Notes: generated from the sequence alone by a model not told the origin. A stretch of 34,504 nucleotides of DNA from DAOOWV01 sp035371485 (GCA_035371485.1 DAOOWV010000011.1:1-34504); one strand, 5' to 3'. Positions 15,817-24,335 are shown, counted from the first letter of the stretch. Numbers and translations: made by a program.

Positions 15817-16572
15817 GTGAAAAGTATAATACAGGTTAAGGATTTGGTAAAAAAATACCCTGATGTACTTGCTGTTAATAAAATCTCCTTTGATGTATAT
15901 GAAAATGAGATTTTCGGGCTATTAGGGCCCAATGGTGCGGGTAAGACGACTACATTGGAGATAATGGAAACTCTCAAACCTATGACATCTGGTGATGTAA
16001 CCGTAAAAGGTATGTCAATTAAAAAGCATTCTCAAAAAATTAAAGAAATTATCGGAGTTCAACTTCAATCTGCAGGTTATTTTACTGAACTGAACTTACG
16101 TGAAATTATTAATATTTTTGCGGATTTATATAACGTAAAAATTGATGCATTAACGCTTTTAGATAAAGTTCAATTAAAAGATAGAGCAAGGGCAAAAGTT
16201 ACACAACTTTCTGGTGGTCAAAGACAGAGATTTTCAATAGCTACTACCCTAGTTCATTCTCCTGACATTATCTTTTTGGATGAGCCTTCTACAGGACTTG
16301 ATCCTCAAGCAAGACATAAGTTATGGGAATTAATTGAACAAATCAGAAATGATGGAACTACAATTGTAATTACTACTCATTTCATGGATGAGGCAGAATA
16401 TCTTTGTGACCGGGTTGCGATAATTGATGAAGGAAAGATATTAGATATTGCCCCTCCGTGTGAGCTTATTGATAAACTATTAGCAAATGGATTTAAGAAG
16501 CCAAGACCAAAGAAAGAAGCGAATCTAGAGGATGTTTTCTTGAGTATGACAGGGAAAGGACTTAGAGAGTAG
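15817..16572 (+). CDS. ABC-2 type export ATPase subunit
   Basis: The protein is 251 aa from GTG 15817 (MKSIIQVKDLVKKYPDVLAV). Walker A is GPNGAGKTTTLE near 37-48, the signature is LSGGQRQRFSIA near 128-139, Walker B is IIFLDEPSTGLDPQ near 149-162, and the H-loop is ITTHFMDEAEYL. This is the DrrA/CcmA-type ATPase that drives export of drugs, lipids or polysaccharides with a separate permease. The permease gene follows after a short gap containing an 8-base tandem repeat. The substrate cannot be inferred. The start is supported by the family N-terminus. Two earlier GTGAAAA copies (15766, 15786) run into stops after 4 and 7 codons. Confidence 0.92.
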   Translation: MKSIIQVKDLVKKYPDVLAVNKISFDVYENEIFGLLGPNGAGKTTTLEIMETLKPMTSGDVTVKGMSIKKHSQKIKEIIGVQLQSAGYFTELNLREIINIFADLYNVKIDALTLLDKVQLKDRARAKVTQLSGGQRQRFSIATTLVHSPDIIFLDEPSTGLDPQARHKLWELIEQIRNDGTTIVITTHFMDEAEYLCDRVAIIDEGKILDIAPPCELIDKLLANGFKKPRPKKEANLEDVFLSMTGKGLRE

Positions 16573-16612
16573 TTTACAAACTAAAAGTAAAAAATGTACA
16601 GTGAATACAATA

Positions 16613-16642
16613 ATACAACAATACAACAATACAACAATACAA
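16613..16642 (+). repeat. tandem repeat (ATACAACA)n
   Basis: There are three perfect 8-base copies (16613-16636) and a partial fourth running into the ATG at 16642. It lies between the ATPase stop and the permease start. Slippage here would change the spacing, and hence possibly the coupling, of the two genes. Confidence 0.85.
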
Positions 16643-17778
16643 TGATGAAGAATGATATTGTAATTAAAAAATATAGTAATTTTAGGGGGTTGATTGCGCT
16701 TACAAGGGCAACAATAATTACATCTCTTAGAAATCCAACATCTCTATTTTTCAATTTTTTCTTTCCTTTTATTTTTATTGTAATTTTTGGAATTTTAGGA
16801 CAAGGAGATATTAAATACTCCGTGGCATTGAGAAATGATTCTTTGAAAGAGGGTATCTTGTATGAAGTTATTAAAGAAATTGATGTAATTGATTTAATTG
16901 AATTGACTGATGAAGAAATTGATGATCAACTTAAGAAAGGTCAAATTTCTACTGCAATTACTATTAAGAAAGTTGAAGATATTGGTTTGTCGCAAAACCA
17001 AGTTATGGAAAGATTTGAGCTTGAGATTGATAGTTCACTGGCTTCTCCTGAATATGCAAGTACAATATCAACAATTTTAAATAAAGTTGTACAAGATATT
17101 AACAATCCTACAATTTCTGATGAAATGAAACTTGTTGTTGTAGATGAAACCTATGTTGAGGGCAGAAAATATGAACAGATCGATTTTATACTTCCAGGAC
17201 AGTTGGCTTTTGCACTTTTTTCCAATGCCATTTTTGGACTATCATTTTCGTTTTTTTCAATGAGGAAAAATTTAATAATTAAGCGTATTTTTGCTACACC
17301 TATTTCTAAATGGAGTATTGTAGGTGCTGAAGTAATTGGAAGACTTATAATTTCGGTATTACAGACATTATTGATAGTTGTTTTGGGACACTATATGTTT
17401 GGATTTTACCTTGCTTATGGTGTAATAACGGTAATTCAGATACTTGCCTTAGCAATTGTTGGTTCAATTGTATTTTTGGGTTTTGGTTTTCTTGTTTCAT
17501 GTATTAGTAAAACAGAAGACTCAATATCCCCTATCGCAAATCTAGTATTAATGCCTCAACTATTTTTGTCTGGAGCTTTTTTCTCAATTGATTTTTTTCC
17601 AAAATTTCTTCAACCAATTGCTAATAATTTACCTATGACATTTCTTAATAATTCATTTAAAATGATTGCCTTTGAAGGGGTTTCCTTTAATGAAGTTTTA
17701 TTTCCGGAACTTTTGGGTTTACTTGTTTGGGGAATAGTTGTTTATATCGGTGTGGTTAAAACATTCAAGTGGGAATAA
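16642..17778 (+). CDS. ABC-2 type export permease subunit
   Basis: The frame is open from ATG 16594, but its first 16 codons are the tandem repeat (QQYNNT-type sequence). ATG 16642 (MMKNDIVIKKYSNFRGLIAL) is the likely start, giving 378 aa. An N-terminal helix is near 35-55 (SLFFNFFFPFIFIVIFGIL). A large external domain (about 60-185) follows, then five helices from about 190 to the end (LPGQLAFALFSNAIFGLSFS, RLIISVLQTLLIVVLGHYM, ILALAIVGSIVFLGFGFLVS). LVLMPQLFLSGAFFSIDFFP is the typical ABC-2 motif before the last helices. It forms a transporter with the ATPase just upstream. A GC-rich repeat lies directly downstream. Confidence 0.9.
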   Translation: MMKNDIVIKKYSNFRGLIALTRATIITSLRNPTSLFFNFFFPFIFIVIFGILGQGDIKYSVALRNDSLKEGILYEVIKEIDVIDLIELTDEEIDDQLKKGQISTAITIKKVEDIGLSQNQVMERFELEIDSSLASPEYASTISTILNKVVQDINNPTISDEMKLVVVDETYVEGRKYEQIDFILPGQLAFALFSNAIFGLSFSFFSMRKNLIIKRIFATPISKWSIVGAEVIGRLIISVLQTLLIVVLGHYMFGFYLAYGVITVIQILALAIVGSIVFLGFGFLVSCISKTEDSISPIANLVLMPQLFLSGAFFSIDFFPKFLQPIANNLPMTFLNNSFKMIAFEGVSFNEVLFPELLGLLVWGIVVYIGVVKTFKWE

Positions 17779-17786
17779 TTATGAAC

Positions 17787-17870
17787 GAACGAGTGCATCT
17801 TAAATGATATGTGAGACCTGCCCGCCCGACCATGTAGACAAGGACAGGCAGGCGGGAATGATAAGGGATA
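17787..17870 (+). repeat. GC-rich inverted repeat, copy B
   Basis: This 84-base unit matches copy C (34319-34402) at all but two positions. It runs GAACGAGTG, ATCTTAAATGATATGTGAGA, CCTGCCCGCCCGACC (17817-17831), ACAGGCAGGCGGG (to 17856) and AATGATAAGGGATA. CCTGCC pairs with GGCAGG, or CCCGCC with GGCGGG. Its GC content contrasts sharply with the surroundings. It lies in a convergent gap. Confidence 0.9.
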
Positions 17871-17990
17871 TAAGTGACTTGTTATCAGAAACAAGAATGA
17901 ATATCTAATCACTAGTCACAGATCACCTGTCACTGATCACTAATAACCAATCATTGATTACTGCCTACTGTTTACTGCCTTACTAACTCT
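17871..17990 (+). repeat. short-word degenerate repeat tract
   Basis: The tract holds near-repeats of about 7-9 bases built on ATCAC/GTCAC (AATCACTAGTCACAGATCAC, CTGTCACTGATCAC), then AATCATTGATTACTG and TTACTGCCTACTGTTTACTG. It contains self-complementary words (TGATCA). No gene is visible. It separates the ABC pair from mraY on the opposite strand. Confidence 0.5.
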
Positions 17991-19112
17991 TTATAAAAGT
18001 ACAACCAATAATCCAATAAGTCCAGCAATAATTGATAAAAAGTATGATCTCATAACAATTTTTTCTTTACTCCATCCTAGCATTTCAAAGTGATGATGGA
18101 TTGGTGCCATTTGGAAAAGCTGTCGTTTAAATAGTTTTAACCAAAGGGGTTGAATAACACTTGACAGTACTTCAATTACAAAGAATATTCCTACAATTAC
18201 TGATAAAAGATGCTGGTTTAACGATATAAATACATAACCGAATAAAATTCCAAGTGGTATTGTGCCTATATCACTCATTTCAACACGTGCTGGTGGAATA
18301 TTAAAATAATAAAATGTTAGCTCTGCGCCAGCGATGGCGAAACTTAACAGTGCTATTTCTGTATTTCCTATTAAATATGCGATTATTCCTGAAAAGATAA
18401 ATATTATAAAATGATTTCCTGCACTCATCCCATCAAGTCCATCTGCCCAACAAAATGCATTTGAGAATCCCAACATTAGTAAGGAATTGAAAGGAATTAT
18501 CCATTTACCAAGTTCAAGAGATGTTACAAATGGGATAATTACCTTTGTATTTCCAGAGTACTTAAAAATAAGGTAAGAAAAAACTGTAGTTACGATTGTC
18601 ATTAGTCCTAGTTTTAATGCTGGACTAATACCTGTGTTAAAACTAGCTACTGAATTTATGGGATTCGCAATTATTCTTATAGGTGTAGTAAATATTCTAT
18701 ATAATCGCCAAGTTGTGAAGTTATGATAAATTAGTTTATTATATGAGGATTTTACTCTTCCATAAATACTCTCTTTTTTGCCAAATAAATCTAAATAATC
18801 CGTTAAAAATCCTATTGAAGTTGAAACCACAATCACAACAGGAAGGATATACCCTAATGTTCTATTTAACCCTACCCAATAATAAGTAACTAGAAAAGAT
18901 ATAATTATTATTATACCTCCCATAATTGGAGTACCTTTACTGATGGATCTATCCTTAATATAAGAATCTACTTCTTGCTTCCCTTGTTGTCTAATTTTCA
19001 GAAAATATAGAAGTCTTATAACAACTGGTGCTATCATAAAAGATACAAGAAACGCAAAAAGTATTGTGATTACTATACTAAGTGTTGTTGACATTATTCC
19101 ATACTGTAACAT
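17991..19112 (-). CDS. mraY: phospho-MurNAc-pentapeptide transferase (MraY), divergent
   Basis: The protein is 373 aa from ATG 19112; GTG 19115 and ATG 19094 are alternatives. It is an integral membrane enzyme with about ten helices that moves phospho-MurNAc-pentapeptide from UDP to undecaprenyl phosphate, making lipid I. Family marks are KGTPIMGG near 59-66, FCWADGLDGMSAG near 220-232, SDIGTIPLG near 280-288 and MAPIHHHFEMLGW near 335-347. The usual DDY motif reads TDY (104-105), so the first Asp is Thr, while D105, D224, D227 and D281 remain. About 45 extra residues (YGRVKSSYNKLIYHNFTTWR onward) are inserted after the TDYLDLFGKK loop. It is last in the cell-wall gene series, after murF. Confidence 0.85.
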   Translation of the reverse strand: MLQYGIMSTTLSIVITILFAFLVSFMIAPVVIRLLYFLKIRQQGKQEVDSYIKDRSISKGTPIMGGIIIIISFLVTYYWVGLNRTLGYILPVVIVVSTSIGFLTDYLDLFGKKESIYGRVKSSYNKLIYHNFTTWRLYRIFTTPIRIIANPINSVASFNTGISPALKLGLMTIVTTVFSYLIFKYSGNTKVIIPFVTSLELGKWIIPFNSLLMLGFSNAFCWADGLDGMSAGNHFIIFIFSGIIAYLIGNTEIALLSFAIAGAELTFYYFNIPPARVEMSDIGTIPLGILFGYVFISLNQHLLSVIVGIFFVIEVLSSVIQPLWLKLFKRQLFQMAPIHHHFEMLGWSKEKIVMRSYFLSIIAGLIGLLVVLL

Positions 19113-19175
19113 CACTTTTTCAAGATTAAATCATATCTTAATTATTCTCTATTAACTATTAATTATTAATTAATA

Positions 19176-20657
19176 TTACACATTATATACATCAGGTACA
19201 TCATTTTCAAACAAAACCACCGAAGGTAACAATCCTCTCTGGGAAACTTGTTCATAAAACTGCTCTATTCTATCTACTTCTACAATTTGATTTTCTGGGT
19301 AATTGCCTTCAGCCATTCCATCTTTTAATCCTCTTATTTGATCATTAGTTTTTTTGTTTTTTACAAGAATTACTAGATTAATATTATCAGTAATTTTCTT
19401 TCCAAGCTTTTTATGTATCTCATAAGTTTTTTCACCTAACTCAAAAATACCAGGAGTTACTAAAATCTTGTAGGTTGAATCGAATAATGAAAGGGTTTCA
19501 AGAGATTGCTTAAAGCTAGGAACATTACTACTATAACCATTATTTATCAATAACAATCCCGTACCGTTATCAGTTATCTCCATTCTGCTTTCTGCTGGGC
19601 TTAATGTTATTACTGCTTTTGAAATATCTTCCCACGTTACAGCTTGGGAGTGTGCTGTTGCAATGGCTCCTGTTAAATTTACAATATTCCCTACTCCAAT
19701 GATTGGTGTGTGCATCTTATTCATTGAGTTATCATGGTGTATGATGAAATCCGTCCCGTCTTTAGTCATTTGTGAAATTTCAAGTCTGTAAGTACTGTCT
19801 TTCCAGGTTCCGTAGGATATTATTTTGATATCTTTACGTGGTGGATTAAGGATTATCTTTCTAGCATATCGATTGTCGGCATTAATTATCGCAGTACCAT
19901 TAGCTTTAAGTCCATGTAAAAGTTCACTTTTTGCTTTAATAATATTTTCAATTGACTTAAATCTTTCAAGGTGAACTGAAGAAATTCCAGTTAAAATAGC
20001 AATGTCTGGTGGAAAAGCCGTACATAATGTTGTAATTTCGCCATAAAAATACGCCCCCATCTCTACGAGAAAATATTCAGTATCGTTTTCGAGATATTGG
20101 AGAGTATCTTGTACAGTGTTAAAAATTGCTTTCTTTTGCACAGGTTGAGCAATACCCCAAAGGGTATTGTAACTTTTCGGAGTAGCATAGCTTTTATACT
20201 TATAAGCCAAAAGCTGATTAGTAAAAGATTTGGTGCTGGTTTTCCCATAGCTTCCTGTTATCCCAATTACCTTTAATTTGTTTGCTTTTAACTTATTTAT
20301 TTTATCTTGACTGATCTTTATTACTTTAGATTTATTGTATTTTTCCAGAGGGAAAATTGTGAAGATTCCTAATATTAAAAAAATCCAGGGAAGAAAAATA
20401 AAGATCGAAATATAAATTAGAATAATTAATAGTGGTGCCTTTAGTAAAATTAACAAGATAAGTGGCAATAAAAAAATTATCAGAGAAGAAATACAAATCC
20501 ATTTTGCTTTATGTGTCCATTGAAGTGTTTTAACCTTTTCAACTTTGATGGGAAATGGGTTTTTAATAACATTATTAAGTAATCTTTTAATTACATATCC
20601 CTCTGATTGAAAGATATAAAGAAAATTATAAAAAAATGTTAATTTAATAATACTCAT
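19176..20657 (-). CDS. murF: MurF-type Mur ligase with N-terminal membrane helices
   Basis: The protein is 493 aa. Two or three hydrophobic helices (about 53-103, e.g. WICISSLIIFLLPLILLILL) precede a Mur ligase core, replacing the usual soluble substrate-binding domain. The ATP loop is GITGSYGKTSTKSF near 132-145, and other core motifs are LVEMGAYFYGEI, TGISSVHLERF and INADNRYA. PAESRMEI and a segment with INNGYSSNVPSF correspond to the MurF domain boundary (usually DDxYNANP), so the Asp-Asp pair is changed here to Asn-Asn. The enzyme would add D-Ala-D-Ala to UDP-MurNAc-tripeptide, working between the Ddl enzymes and MraY encoded beside it. It overlaps the upstream hydrolase gene by 4 bases. 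A MurT-like or MurE-like role is less likely given this context. Confidence 0.8.
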   Translation of the reverse strand: MSIIKLTFFYNFLYIFQSEGYVIKRLLNNVIKNPFPIKVEKVKTLQWTHKAKWICISSLIIFLLPLILLILLKAPLLIILIYISIFIFLPWIFLILGIFTIFPLEKYNKSKVIKISQDKINKLKANKLKVIGITGSYGKTSTKSFTNQLLAYKYKSYATPKSYNTLWGIAQPVQKKAIFNTVQDTLQYLENDTEYFLVEMGAYFYGEITTLCTAFPPDIAILTGISSVHLERFKSIENIIKAKSELLHGLKANGTAIINADNRYARKIILNPPRKDIKIISYGTWKDSTYRLEISQMTKDGTDFIIHHDNSMNKMHTPIIGVGNIVNLTGAIATAHSQAVTWEDISKAVITLSPAESRMEITDNGTGLLLINNGYSSNVPSFKQSLETLSLFDSTYKILVTPGIFELGEKTYEIHKKLGKKITDNINLVILVKNKKTNDQIRGLKDGMAEGNYPENQIVEVDRIEQFYEQVSQRGLLPSVVLFENDVPDVYNV

Positions 20658-21436
20658 GGTCTAATGAATGATAATATTAAGGAATTAACGACTTCGGGGT
20701 AATCCATAAAAGGGAAATGACCAGCACGTGATATTAATTTGAGAACTACCTTTTGATTGAGATCCTTTCGAAATCTTTTAATATTTCTGTAAATATCAAT
20801 TCCATTTATAATCGGTGAGGCATCATCATCCTCTCCCCAAATGCACAGCGTATGAGCTTTTATTTGATTGAGGTATGGTCTAATATCTGTATTCACCATC
20901 TTTTTCAATACTTCACGTTGATAAACATCGGAATCTTGAAAATCTTGTGATGAGAGGAGTTTTAGAAACAGTTTGTTTTTTGAGAGCTTTTCGGTTGAAA
21001 TTCCTAAGATATTAGCAGCTTTTTTTGAAAATTTAACAATTTTATTTTTGATATGAGGAATCAAATAAAATCTTTTAATTCCAGAACTTCCAATGAGGAT
21101 TAGATTTTGAGCTATTTGGTATTTTGCTTCAGTATATAAAGCTATTTGACCTCCCATTGAGTGACCTAAAATAGTAACATCTTTAAGTTCGAGGTATTTT
21201 ATGAAGTTGTTTACTAAATTAGCGTACCATTTAATTGTTGGTGGGTCTTCCGGTCGTTGACTTTGTCCAAATGGAGGTAGATGTAATAGAAAAATTTGAA
21301 AATTATTTAGAATTAATTTATCAATAAATTGATACCAAACTTCTGGCCCACCCCATCCATGCAATATTATAAGAGGTTTGGATCCACTTCCAAACAAATC
21401 ATATTGAATTTGTATATCATCATGAACGTAGATCAT
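20654..21436 (-). CDS. alpha/beta hydrolase
   Basis: The protein is 260 aa from ATG 21436. Family marks are the oxyanion-hole motif LHGWGGPEVWYQF near 25-37, nucleophile elbow GHSMGGQIAL with the catalytic Ser near 93, the acid in CIWGEDDDASP near 200-210, and the His in RAGHFPFMDYP near the end. No signal peptide is present, so it acts in the cytoplasm. The natural substrate is unknown (ester, lactone or C-C hydrolase). Four-base overlaps with both neighbours (ddl and murF) show tight translational coupling in the cell-wall series. A role in handling a peptidoglycan or lipid precursor is inference from position only. Confidence 0.88.
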   Translation of the reverse strand: MIYVHDDIQIQYDLFGSGSKPLIILHGWGGPEVWYQFIDKLILNNFQIFLLHLPPFGQSQRPEDPPTIKWYANLVNNFIKYLELKDVTILGHSMGGQIALYTEAKYQIAQNLILIGSSGIKRFYLIPHIKNKIVKFSKKAANILGISTEKLSKNKLFLKLLSSQDFQDSDVYQREVLKKMVNTDIRPYLNQIKAHTLCIWGEDDDASPIINGIDIYRNIKRFRKDLNQKVVLKLISRAGHFPFMDYPEVVNSLILSFIRP

Positions 21437-22512
21437 GGTCTTGGACCGATTTTATTTTCGAAAGCTTCTATTGATAATTCAATAATTTTGTCAAAAAATT
21501 GAGTTGGATTCATTCCTGCTTCTGCTGCTTGATGAAAAACCATTGTAGATGGTGTAACTCCAGGTAATGTGTTTGGTTCTAATATTATCAATTTGTCATC
21601 TTTCCAGAATGCATCAATTCTTGAATATACCGATAGATTTAACACTTTATATGCACGCACAAATTCTTCTTCAACCTTTTTTACTATTTCTTCTGTCATT
21701 CCTGTAGGTGGAGTTATCATTGAAGCATTTCCAGGTAAGAATTTTTCTTCAACAGTTAAGATATTATTTTTCTTGGGGGTCTCTGTAGGAGGAAGAGCAA
21801 CTGGATCTTTATTCCCAATTATTGTGCATGTAATTTCCATTGCATCAATAAACTCTTCACAAATAATGGTATTATCCCATTTCAGTGCATTTTCTATGGC
21901 TTTTTTTAAATCTTCTTTATTTTGTACTTTTGTAACTGCAGTACTACACCCTTCCCTTGTTGGTTTTACAACAACAGGATAAGATATTGAGGATTCAACC
22001 TTTTCTATGCATTCTTCAGGAGATTGTTCCCAGTTTTTAATTCTAATTGATACAAAATTTGGAACATAAAACCCTTGGGATTTGAGAATTTTTCTCTGAT
22101 AAAGCTTATCCATTCCTAATGCGGAACCTAAGATTCCAGGACCATTATAGGGAATATTTAGTAACTCTAAAAGACCTTGCAATGCACCATCTTCAACATA
22201 TTTTCCATGAACCCCTAGAAAAGCGAAGTCGATCTTTCCTGAAAGTTCCTCATAAAATATTCTTTCACAGTTATCATTAAGTTCATTTTGAATATCTGCT
22301 GTGCTATTCATCCATAATTGAGCCTCTGTGATAATCCAAAATTCAAGGGATGATGTTATAAAAATGGGGATAATATCGTATTTATCTGTATCAAGGCTAT
22401 TGTAAATATGTCTTCCACTTTCTAGAGAAATTTCCCTTTCTGAAGAAAAACCTCCTAAAAATACACCAACTTTAATTTTTTCTCCGTTTTTTATTTTTTC
22501 AGATAATTTCAT
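21433..22512 (-). CDS. ddl: D-alanine-D-alanine ligase
   Basis: The protein is 359 aa, an ATP-grasp enzyme joining two D-Ala for the peptidoglycan stem. The N-domain has SSEREISLESG with E27. VHGKYVEDGALQG (101-113) and LLNIPYNGPGILGSALGMDK are well kept. The ATP-binding part reads YPVVVKPTREG. Its serine loop is GCSTAVT in place of GSSVGV. The metal site is RIDAF (298-302) and ILEPNTLPGVTPST with E312 and N314, as in working Ddl. Compared with the paralogue next door, this copy keeps the whole metal and second-substrate site but has a changed omega/serine loop. It overlaps the hydrolase gene by 4 bases. Confidence 0.9.
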   Translation of the reverse strand: MKLSEKIKNGEKIKVGVFLGGFSSEREISLESGRHIYNSLDTDKYDIIPIFITSSLEFWIITEAQLWMNSTADIQNELNDNCERIFYEELSGKIDFAFLGVHGKYVEDGALQGLLELLNIPYNGPGILGSALGMDKLYQRKILKSQGFYVPNFVSIRIKNWEQSPEECIEKVESSISYPVVVKPTREGCSTAVTKVQNKEDLKKAIENALKWDNTIICEEFIDAMEITCTIIGNKDPVALPPTETPKKNNILTVEEKFLPGNASMITPPTGMTEEIVKKVEEEFVRAYKVLNLSVYSRIDAFWKDDKLIILEPNTLPGVTPSTMVFHQAAEAGMNPTQFFDKIIELSIEAFENKIGPRP

Positions 22513-22523
22513 AATTATGATTG

Positions 22524-23642
22524 TTAAATCAGTGTACCCTTTTTATTATTATGTGCGTCAATAGCTAAATCAATAAAAGTGGTAACTAAAGCTCTTGGTG
22601 AAAAACCTGTACCACCTTTTATTCCCTTGTTTTTACCATTTATTCCACCTTTTAATTTTCCAACTCCAAAATCAGCTCTAGAAGCTTGTTGGAATACATA
22701 TGATGATGGAACCATTATTGTTCCAGTATGAACCTCTCCAATTATTATTTTGTCATTTGTTATAAAACCATCTACTCTTCCAAAACCCTTAACGCCAATT
22801 GCTTCATAAGCTTTCACAGCAATTTCTCTTATTTCCTGAATTTTTTCTTGTGGGCAATTTCTTGGAGGTGTGTGATATCTTGCTCTACCAGGCATATACT
22901 TTCCATCATAGGTAAAGATTTCTCCAGTAAATTCTGCTTCAGTTGGAATCATTGCTACTGGATCTTTATTTCCGATAACAATGCACATAAATTCTTGCCC
23001 TTTTATATACTCTTCTACAATAATTTCTTTGTCCCATTCAAATGCTGAGTTGATACCTTTTTTTAGTGATTCAATATCATTTGTAAATGATACGCCTACA
23101 CTTGAGCCTTCTCTTGTTGGTTTTACTACAACGGGAAATCCAATTGATGACTGAATCTCATTAACTATTTGATCAGAACTGTTTTGCCAATTATCATAGG
23201 TGACTATAAAGTCTTTTGCAACGGTGATACTCATAGATCTTAAGAGATTCTTAGTGACTTTCTTATTCATTGCAACAGCAGAAGGAAGGATTCCTGATCC
23301 GGTATAAGGTATATTCAACAACTCTAGTATTCCCTGTATAACACCATCCTCTCCGTATTTCCCTAACAAAGCTATAAAAACTACATCACATTTTGATTTT
23401 AGATTTTCTAGTTTAATGTACTCTGCCTCCGAAAGCCTTTTTTCAATGTCTTCCGTTTTATTTTGAATTACTAGCTTGTCTGGAATTATATATAATTTCC
23501 CAGAAGATGAGGACATATAAACAGGAATCACTTCATACCTGTTACGATCGATAATAGAATAAACGTATCTACCAGTAGCAAGTGAAACTTCTTTTTCTGA
23601 TGATAGACCGCCAAACATAACAGCCACCGTACTCTTTTCCAT
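22524..23642 (-). CDS. D-Ala-D-Ala ligase paralogue with altered active site
   Basis: The protein is 372 aa from ATG 23642, with the same fold as the next gene: SSEKEVSLATG, LLNIPYTGSGILPSAVAMNK, FPVVVKPTREGSSVGVS and GFGRVDGF. The ATP loop GSSVGV is canonical. Three sites differ. The HG dipeptide is LG (93-94, LLGKYGEDG). The ExN metal motif is E303-V-H305. The D-Ala-binding NTLPG segment is HTGTIMVPSS. About 20 extra residues rich in Gly/Lys (GKLKGGINGKNKGIKGGTGF) lie near the C-terminus. It may have another specificity, act as a non-catalytic partner of the adjacent Ddl, or be inactive. It follows khpA by 45 bases and precedes ddl by 11. Confidence 0.85.
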   Translation of the reverse strand: MEKSTVAVMFGGLSSEKEVSLATGRYVYSIIDRNRYEVIPVYMSSSSGKLYIIPDKLVIQNKTEDIEKRLSEAEYIKLENLKSKCDVVFIALLGKYGEDGVIQGILELLNIPYTGSGILPSAVAMNKKVTKNLLRSMSITVAKDFIVTYDNWQNSSDQIVNEIQSSIGFPVVVKPTREGSSVGVSFTNDIESLKKGINSAFEWDKEIIVEEYIKGQEFMCIVIGNKDPVAMIPTEAEFTGEIFTYDGKYMPGRARYHTPPRNCPQEKIQEIREIAVKAYEAIGVKGFGRVDGFITNDKIIIGEVHTGTIMVPSSYVFQQASRADFGVGKLKGGINGKNKGIKGGTGFSPRALVTTFIDLAIDAHNNKKGTLI

Positions 23643-23687
23643 CTCTGAATCTTTAAAATAAAGTTTTCTTTTATTGGTCTATATTTT

Positions 23688-23921
23688 TTATTCTACACGA
23701 ACGACAACTCTTTTTTCGTCTCTAATGCCTTTAATTTTGGCAATATCTCTAATAGCATTAATAGTTCTTCCTGCCTTTCCTATCAAAATTCCTTTGTCTT
23801 CTTCCTTAACTTTTATTATATAGACCTCTGTATCTGGTTGTTCTCCAGCCTCTTGGACAATCTCAACACTGTCTGGATTTCTAACTATGTTTTTTACTAT
23901 AAAATCTAGTAATTCCTTCAT
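23688..23921 (-). CDS. khpA: KH-domain RNA-binding protein KhpA
   Basis: The protein is 77 aa and consists of a single type II KH domain: MKELLDFIVKNIVRNPDSVE, IIKVKEEDKGILIGKAGRTI and NAIRDIAKIKG. The GxxG loop is GKAG. The family binds RNA, often with KhpB, and affects cell-wall growth and translation in Firmicutes. The position directly after rpsP (22-base gap) is the widespread arrangement and supports the call. Confidence 0.9.
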   Translation of the reverse strand: MKELLDFIVKNIVRNPDSVEIVQEAGEQPDTEVYIIKVKEEDKGILIGKAGRTINAIRDIAKIKGIRDEKRVVVRVE

Positions 23922-23943
23922 TGAATTTGGATTAAAAATAAGG

Positions 23944-24309
23944 TTATTTAACTTCAGCTTCTACTTCTGCTGAATTGGTTGATGTTTCTGTCGTTTCCTC
24001 TTTTGCCTTTTTCTTGTGTACTCTTTGCTTTCTGAACTCATCTCTTTTAGAATCTAATTTTTTGATTGATTCTGGTTTTTTAGCATATTTTATTAGTTGC
24101 GTTACTCTGAGTGTTGGTTGTGCTCCCTTGGTTATCCATTTATCAAGTTTTTCCATATTGATCGACAGTTCCATTGGTTTTTTCATTGGATTATAAAAAC
24201 CTATGTCATCAACATGTTTTCCATCTCTTGGAGATTTACTTTCTGCAACAACTATTCTGTAGGTAGAATAATGCCTTTTGCCTCTTTTGGCCAATCTTAT
24301 TTTTAACAT
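23944..24309 (-). CDS. rpsP: 30S ribosomal protein S16
   Basis: The protein is 121 aa from ATG 24309. The conserved N-terminal region MLKIRLAKRGKRHYSTYRIV, SPRDGKHVDDIGFYNPMKKP and LDKWITKGAQPTLRV identifies bS16. The body ends near residue 85. The remaining 35 residues are a Lys/Glu/Thr-rich tail (KKKAKEETTETSTNSAEVEA), a common disordered extension. It is followed by khpA. Confidence 0.96.
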   Translation of the reverse strand: MLKIRLAKRGKRHYSTYRIVVAESKSPRDGKHVDDIGFYNPMKKPMELSINMEKLDKWITKGAQPTLRVTQLIKYAKKPESIKKLDSKRDEFRKQRVHKKKAKEETTETSTNSAEVEAEVK

Positions 24310-24335
24310 ATCGTTCGTCGGTTTTTATATTAATT

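Noticed and set aside
21569..21982. 137-codon plus-strand frame opposite ddl
   Set aside because: It is a shadow of the ddl gene, with no family features of its own.
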